This document shows, in pieces, positions 59,863-64,000 of a stretch of DNA of 64,000 nt. Within the stretch, counting starts at the first letter, position 1, and each line of letters starts with the position of its first letter. A program made the position numbers and the translations under genes. This DNA comes from DATKPC01 sp035524275 (GTDB lineage: Bacteria > Pseudomonadota > Gammaproteobacteria > Burkholderiales > Burkholderiaceae_F), in contig DATKPC010000145.1 of the NCBI GenBank assembly GCA_035524275.1, positions 1-64,000 of the forward strand. Reading direction: 5' to 3'. The notes beneath the pieces are model-generated. The model did not search any database and was not told the origin of the DNA. It saw nothing but the letters and a program-made list of their open reading frames with translations.

Positions 59863-61188
59863 TCAGCCCGCTGCCGGCGATCGTTCCAGCGGGAAGTCGA
59901 TCGCCGGCAGGACCGTGCCGCGGCAGTTCCCGAAGCCGACGCGCGCCGCGCCGTCGCGCGCTCCCCACGCCCGCAGCGCGATCGTGTCCCCGTCATGCAG
60001 GAACGACCGGGTGTCGCCCGACGGCATCGGCACGGGACGGCGGCCCGCCAGGCTCAACTCGAGCAGGCACCCCTGCTCCGCGTCGCCGGGCCCCGACTGC
60101 GTGCCGGTGCCGATCAGGTCGCCGGGCCTCAGGTTGCAACCGCCCTCGGCATGGTGCGCAAGCATCTGCGCCATCGACCAGTAGCAATGCCGGAAACTGC
60201 TGCGCGATAGCCGCGCGGGACTGACGTTGCGGGTCGTCTCGATCCAGGCTTCGAGTTGCAGGTCGAATCCGAGGCGCAGATCGGCGCATGCCAGGTTCGG
60301 AGCCGGCGGCGGATCATCGGGCTGACGGGGAAGGGCGCAGCGGAAGGGTTCGAGCGCTTCGAGCGTCACGACCCACGGTGAGATGGTCGACAGGAAGTTC
60401 TTGCCCAGGAAGGGGCCCAGCGGCGTCGATTCGTAGGCCTGGATGTCGCGAGCCGACCAATCGTTGAGAAGGCTGACCCCGAAGATGTGCTGCTCGGCGT
60501 CGGCCACGCGCACCGGCTCTCCGCGGCGGTTGCCCGGCCCGACCCAGAAAGCGATCTCCAACTCGTAGTCCAGGCAGCGCGTCGGCGCGAACTGCGGGCC
60601 GGAGGCATCGCCTGCTGCGATCTGCCCCCAAGGCCGAGGAAAGGTCGCTCCGCTGACCTCGACCGAGGAGGAGCGGCCGTGATAAGCGATCGGCGACCGC
60701 CTGAACTGCGGCAGCGGCGGAGCGTCCGGACGGAAGATGCGGCCGGCATTGACCATGTGGTGCCATGACGCAAGATAGTCCGTGTAGTCGCCGATGACCG
60801 CAGGCACTGCGTGCTCCGCCTCCGCCTGCGGCACGAGGCACATGGCGAGCAGGCCGGCGGATTCCGAGCCGGCACGCAGCTGCCGCGACAACTCGGCGCG
60901 CAACTCGCGCCAGGCGCTCGCTCCCATCGTCATCAGGCCATTCAAGGCGGGGGCGGCCGCAGCGGCGGCAACGGCCCTGGCCGCGCCACGGAACGCACCT
61001 CGATCCACGGCCGCAGGCAGGTCGAGGATCTGGTCGCCGATTGCCACGCCGCCGCGAAATGCCTCGCTTGTGCCCAAGCGGCGGAACACACCGTGAGGCA
61101 GGTTCTGGATCGGGAAGTCGCAGGTCTCGTCGTTGGCGGAAGCGACCCAGCTGCGCAGCCGCGGGTCGTGTGTTTCGTTGACGCTCAC
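59863..61188 (-). CDS. fahA: Fumarylacetoacetase
   Basis: FAH cleaves the carbon-carbon bond of fumarylacetoacetate or related acylpyruvates, the last step of tyrosine/homogentisate breakdown. The 441-residue protein has the N-terminal SH3-like domain ('FPIQNLPHGVFRRLG') and the catalytic domain. Residues aligned to the mouse enzyme are all present: Asp137 and His144 ('DYTDYLASWHHMVNAG'), Glu209 and Glu211 ('CLDYELEIAFWV'), Asp243 and Arg247 ('LLNDWSARDIQAYE'), Lys263 ('FLGKNFLSTISPW'). It starts with GTG at 61188, 13 bp after the cyclase gene. No homogentisate dioxygenase is in the window, so the true substrate could differ. Confidence 0.93.
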   Translation of the reverse strand: MSVNETHDPRLRSWVASANDETCDFPIQNLPHGVFRRLGTSEAFRGGVAIGDQILDLPAAVDRGAFRGAARAVAAAAAAPALNGLMTMGASAWRELRAELSRQLRAGSESAGLLAMCLVPQAEAEHAVPAVIGDYTDYLASWHHMVNAGRIFRPDAPPLPQFRRSPIAYHGRSSSVEVSGATFPRPWGQIAAGDASGPQFAPTRCLDYELEIAFWVGPGNRRGEPVRVADAEQHIFGVSLLNDWSARDIQAYESTPLGPFLGKNFLSTISPWVVTLEALEPFRCALPRQPDDPPPAPNLACADLRLGFDLQLEAWIETTRNVSPARLSRSSFRHCYWSMAQMLAHHAEGGCNLRPGDLIGTGTQSGPGDAEQGCLLELSLAGRRPVPMPSGDTRSFLHDGDTIALRAWGARDGAARVGFGNCRGTVLPAIDFPLERSPAAG

Positions 61189-61201
61189 GCCCGGCCTCGA
61201 C

Positions 61202-62014
61202 TCACGCTTGCTCGTTGCGCCACAGCGCGTCATCGAAGATGGCGACCGCGCGCGTCCAGCCGGCCGAGGCGGCGCGGATCCTGTGCGGAAAGCAGCTGAC
61301 GTAGAAACCGTCGGGCGGCAAGGATTCGAGGTTGTGCAGCTTCTCCAAGTGGCAATACCCGATGTCACGACCGGCCTTGTGCCCCTCCCACAGCAGTCCC
61401 GGGTCGCCGGTTTCGGCGAACCGCCGTGCGGTGAAGGCGAAGGGCGCGTCCCAGCTCCAGGCGTCGGTGCCCGTAAGCCGGATGCCGCGCTCGAGCAGGA
61501 ACATCGTCGCCTCGTATCCCATGCCGCAGCCGGCGTTGACGTAGTCCGCATGACCGTAGCGTGAACCGGCGCGGGTGTTGACCAGGACGATCTCGAGCGC
61601 GCGGAGCGTGTGCCCGATTCGCAGGAGCTCGGCTTCGACCTCCGCCGCCCCGACGACATGTCCGTCGGGCAGGCCGCGGAAATCGAGCTTGACTGCCGGT
61701 TGGAAGCACCACTCGAGCGGCACCTCGTCGATGGTGATCGACCGCCTTGGCGGGCCGAAGCGGCCATCCATCGTCGAGTGAAAATGGTATGGCGCGTCAA
61801 GGTGAGTCCCGCTGTGCGTCGTCAGCCTGACCCATTCGGCGGCCGCGGCCTCGCCGTCCGGAAAATCCTCGGAACGGGTGCCCGGCAGCATGGCCAGGAA
61901 CTGCGGCATCGTGTCGCGATGCGTTTCGTATTCGATCCGCGGCGCCAGCGCCGGCGGGTCCGAAAGGACGTCGTTCTCCAGGTAGATCGACAGGTCGACG
62001 AAACGGCGTGGCAT
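61202..62014 (-). CDS. Cyclase-family metal hydrolase (kynurenine formamidase-like)
   Basis: The 270-residue protein belongs to the cyclase family (PF04199 type), metal hydrolases that include kynurenine formamidase and isatin hydrolase. The signature 'THSGTHLDAPYHFHSTMDG' gives the metal ligands His67, His71, Asp73 and the nearby His77. 'NAGCGMGYEATMFLLERGIRLTGTDAWSWD' (in parts) is the second conserved block. It lies between the ABC permease genes and fumarylacetoacetase in one leftward series. It might open or hydrolyse an imported cyclic amide, lactone or N-formyl compound; this is inference. Confidence 0.9.
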   Translation of the reverse strand: MPRRFVDLSIYLENDVLSDPPALAPRIEYETHRDTMPQFLAMLPGTRSEDFPDGEAAAAEWVRLTTHSGTHLDAPYHFHSTMDGRFGPPRRSITIDEVPLEWCFQPAVKLDFRGLPDGHVVGAAEVEAELLRIGHTLRALEIVLVNTRAGSRYGHADYVNAGCGMGYEATMFLLERGIRLTGTDAWSWDAPFAFTARRFAETGDPGLLWEGHKAGRDIGYCHLEKLHNLESLPPDGFYVSCFPHRIRAASAGWTRAVAIFDDALWRNEQA

Positions 62015-62050
62015 GTCACCCTCTGATGGGCGTCGGAGTCTGTGGAGGCG

Positions 62051-62848
62051 TCAAGTCGTCGCTTGCCATGCCAGCGCGCGTCGCTCGCAGGCCTGCAGCA
62101 GGGCGTTGCCGACGAAGCCCACGACGCTGAGCATCACGATTCCAGCGAACAGGTCCGCGGCGTGAAAGGAACGGGCGGCGAGGAGGATGGCCATGCCAAG
62201 TCCCTGCTGCGACGCGAGCATTTCGCCGACGACCGCGAGGATCAAGGCGATCGTCAACGACAATCGGACCCCGGCGAGGACGTCGGGCAGTGCACTGGGC
62301 AGGCCGATCTTGACGAGGAAGGCGAGGCGGGACAGGCGCAGGATCCGTGCCACCTCGGTCAGGCGAGGCTCGACTGCCGAGAAGCCATGCGCCGAAGACA
62401 ACATCACCGGCCAGATCGCGCCGAAGGCGACCACCGCGGTCACCATTATGGGCGTCAACCCGAACAACGCGATGCCGACCGGCATGATCGCCGAAGCCGG
62501 CAGTGGCCGCATGAACTCGAGGGTGGGCTGCAGATAAGTCCGCAACGCCGGCGAGACGCCGAGCAGGCCGCCGAGTACGACTCCAGCGATCGATGCGAGC
62601 AGCCAGCCGACAACCATTCGCTCCACCGTGCCGACCGTGAGGCTGGCCAGGTCGCCCTGGTTCAGCCCGGCCCACAAGGCCTGGCCGGTCGCTTCGGGCG
62701 AGGGCAGGAACACGGGCGAGACGAGCCGGAGGCGGGCCACTGCCGACCACGCGAGCACGACGGCGAGCGTGACGAACGCCCCGCCGACGTTCCAGCCGAC
62801 CATCGTTGCCACCTGTCGGACCCAAGGCACTCGATGGCCGCGTGTCAT
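62051..62848 (-). CDS. ABC transporter permease (SsuC/TauC type), second
   Basis: The 265-residue protein has six membrane helices and the binding-protein-dependent permease loop 'EPRLTEVARILRLSRLAFLVKIGLPSALPD' (in parts), of the nitrate/sulfonate/taurine class. Other marks are 'FLPSPEATGQALW' near the N-terminus and 'MGEMLASQQGLGMAIL'-like 'VGEMLASQQGLGMAILLAA'. ATG 62848 overlaps the stop of the first permease by four bases. With the other permease it probably forms a heterodimeric channel. 36 bp separate it from the cyclase gene. Confidence 0.9.
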   Translation of the reverse strand: MTRGHRVPWVRQVATMVGWNVGGAFVTLAVVLAWSAVARLRLVSPVFLPSPEATGQALWAGLNQGDLASLTVGTVERMVVGWLLASIAGVVLGGLLGVSPALRTYLQPTLEFMRPLPASAIMPVGIALFGLTPIMVTAVVAFGAIWPVMLSSAHGFSAVEPRLTEVARILRLSRLAFLVKIGLPSALPDVLAGVRLSLTIALILAVVGEMLASQQGLGMAILLAARSFHAADLFAGIVMLSVVGFVGNALLQACERRALAWQATT

Positions 62849-63630
62849 CGAGTGCCTTGTTGAGGGACTGCAACGCGATCGGGTGCGAGCGGGAACGCAC
62901 GTCGCTGTGCGCCGTGCAGAGCCGCGTTCAAGCCCCATCCCAGCAGCCCGATCCATAAAATGGTCGCCAGCATCAGGTCGGGTCGCAGGTTCTGCTGCGA
63001 CGTCACGGCCAAGTAGCCGAGACCGTAGGGATTGGCCGCGATCTCGACGGTGATGCCGACCACCAGCGCGACGCCGACGCTGATCCGAAAGGCGACGAAG
63101 ATCCGGGGCGCCGCCGCCGGCATGATGATCTTGGAAATCCGCCCCGATCGGGGTAATTGGAGCATCCGCGCAACCTCGAGCAGCCGAGGTTCGACCTGGC
63201 GGACCGCGGCCTGCGTCAGGATCAACATCGGCCAGATGCAGGCGAAGGCCACGACCGACGACTCCATGCGAACGCCGAAACCGAAGGCCAGCATCGACAG
63301 CGGAATCAGGGCGACGGCCGGGACCGTGCGCAGCGCTTCGACGGTCGGTGCCGACAGTGAACGCGCAACGAAGGACAGGCCGAACCAAAGGCCGACAGCG
63401 AGTCCCAGGCTGGTGCCCAGCGCGAGGCCGGCGAAGGACGAGGCAAGCGTCTGGGCCGTCGCGCGAGCGAAGGTGCCGTCGGCCAGGGCGCGGTACAAGG
63501 CGACGATGACATCGGTCGGCTTCGACAGTGCGTCGCCGGCGTACCCCTGGACACGCATCACGATCTCGCCGGCGGCCAGCATGCCGGTTGGCAGCAGCAG
63601 GGCGCGCAGCACTCGCCGCCAAACGCTCAC
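62845..63630 (-). CDS. ABC transporter permease (SsuC/TauC type), first
   Basis: The 261-residue protein is a second, clearly different member of the same permease family: 'LSKPTDVIVALYRALADG', 'RTVPAVALIPLSMLAFGFG', and the EAA loop 'EPRLLEVARMLQLPRSGRISKIIMPAAAPRIF' (in parts). Start is GTG at 63630, overlapping the stop of the ATPase gene (ATGA-type). The family usually has one permease gene per system; two non-identical ones suggest a heterodimer. Confidence 0.9.
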   Translation of the reverse strand: MSVWRRVLRALLLPTGMLAAGEIVMRVQGYAGDALSKPTDVIVALYRALADGTFARATAQTLASSFAGLALGTSLGLAVGLWFGLSFVARSLSAPTVEALRTVPAVALIPLSMLAFGFGVRMESSVVAFACIWPMLILTQAAVRQVEPRLLEVARMLQLPRSGRISKIIMPAAAPRIFVAFRISVGVALVVGITVEIAANPYGLGYLAVTSQQNLRPDLMLATILWIGLLGWGLNAALHGAQRRAFPLAPDRVAVPQQGTR

Positions 63631-64000
63631 GGGCGCTCGTCCCGGATCAATTCGAACAACTCGCGACGCAGGCGAAGATATTCCGGATCCTCGCGGCTCG
63701 CCAGTTGATCCCTGGGTCGAGGCAGCGCGACCGGCAGTTCGCGGGCGAGGCTGGATTGGCCGCGAACCGGGCCCGCGACGAGCGCCAGGACCCGGTCCCC
63801 CAGATAAATCGCCTCGTCGAGGTCGTGCGTGATGAACAACACGGCGGCGCCGGTTTGCGCGGCGATCGCACCGACCTCGTCCTGCAACGCTTGACGCGTC
63901 ATCGCGTCGAGGGCGCCGAAAGGCTCGTCCATCAACAGCAGCGCCGGCTCCTGCGCCAGGCAGCGCGCGATCTGCAGCCGCTGTTGCATGCCGCCCGACA
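63627..64000 (-). CDS. ABC transporter ATPase, C-terminal part (5' end outside window)
   Basis: The last 123 codons of a nitrate/sulfonate/taurine-type ABC ATPase are present. The signature motif 'SGGMQQRLQIARCLAQEP' stands right at the window edge, followed by Walker B 'ALLLMDEPFGALDAMTR' and the H-loop 'VLFITHDLDEAIYLGDRVLAL'. The C-terminus 'YLRLRRELFELIRDE' is typical. It is coupled to the first permease by a four-base overlap. The periplasmic binding protein, needed to guess the substrate, must lie beyond the right edge or elsewhere. Confidence 0.92.
   Translation of the reverse strand, partial: SGGMQQRLQIARCLAQEPALLLMDEPFGALDAMTRQALQDEVGAIAAQTGAAVLFITHDLDEAIYLGDRVLALVAGPVRGQSSLARELPVALPRPRDQLASREDPEYLRLRRELFELIRDERP

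Overview
The window looks like chromosomal DNA from a GC-rich betaproteobacterium, most probably of the order Burkholderiales. Third codon positions are overwhelmingly G or C. A DUF3460 protein, the hemH/grpE/dnaK/dnaJ neighbourhood, the metG–apbC–dcd grouping and a class I.2-type meta-cleavage operon all fit that group. This placement is inference from gene content; no rRNA is present to confirm it.

From 1 to about 25.5 kb the content is housekeeping. It runs: the ferrochelatase end, a heat-shock operon behind a sigma-32-like promoter (grpE, dnaK, dnaJ), DUF3460, a bifunctional PutA with a strange tripeptide repeat, scpA, metG with a thioesterase and an NTF2-like protein, apbC, an xdhC/cytochrome b561 pair, dcd, the glycine cleavage operon gcvTHP, ettA, and thyA-folA-DUF4337. 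Two near-identical 130-bp palindromic elements sit at convergent gene ends (9996-10125 and 23153-23282), in what looks like opposite orientation.

After tRNA-Val (25494) comes a catabolic block. A LysR regulator is divergent from a meta-cleavage operon: catechol 2,3-dioxygenase, a two-domain tautomerase, hydroxymuconic semialdehyde dehydrogenase, hydratase, decarboxylase, acylating acetaldehyde dehydrogenase, aldolase and an odd SDR. It encodes the complete dehydrogenase branch from catechol to pyruvate and acetyl-CoA, with no semialdehyde hydrolase. A GNAT / XRE-cupin pair, an orphan ExeA-like ATPase, a cytochrome c4-like protein and a PQQ alcohol dehydrogenase with a lanthanide-type metal site follow. 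Then come a secreted ankyrin protein, gltX, tRNA-Ala and tRNA-Glu.

Downstream of tRNA-Glu (41757-44432) is a scrapyard typical of an old insertion site: a LysR C-terminal remnant, an AbrB/PIN toxin-antitoxin pair with a perfect operator palindrome, a frameshifted and truncated IS1634-type transposase, and non-coding debris.

From 44.4 kb to the end the window is again accessory catabolism. An IclR-controlled cluster has enoyl-CoA hydratase, CoA transferase, a TRAP transporter DctPQM, a frameshifted SDR and an acyl-CoA dehydrogenase. It is followed by a MASE1-CHASE-PAS histidine kinase, a YfeH-like transporter divergent from a LysR, and a porin behind a repeat-rich promoter. Last is a leftward operon of an ABC importer with two different permeases, a cyclase-family hydrolase and fumarylacetoacetase, cut by the right edge. 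Together the right half suggests uptake and degradation of aromatic or organic acids; the actual substrates cannot be read from the sequence.
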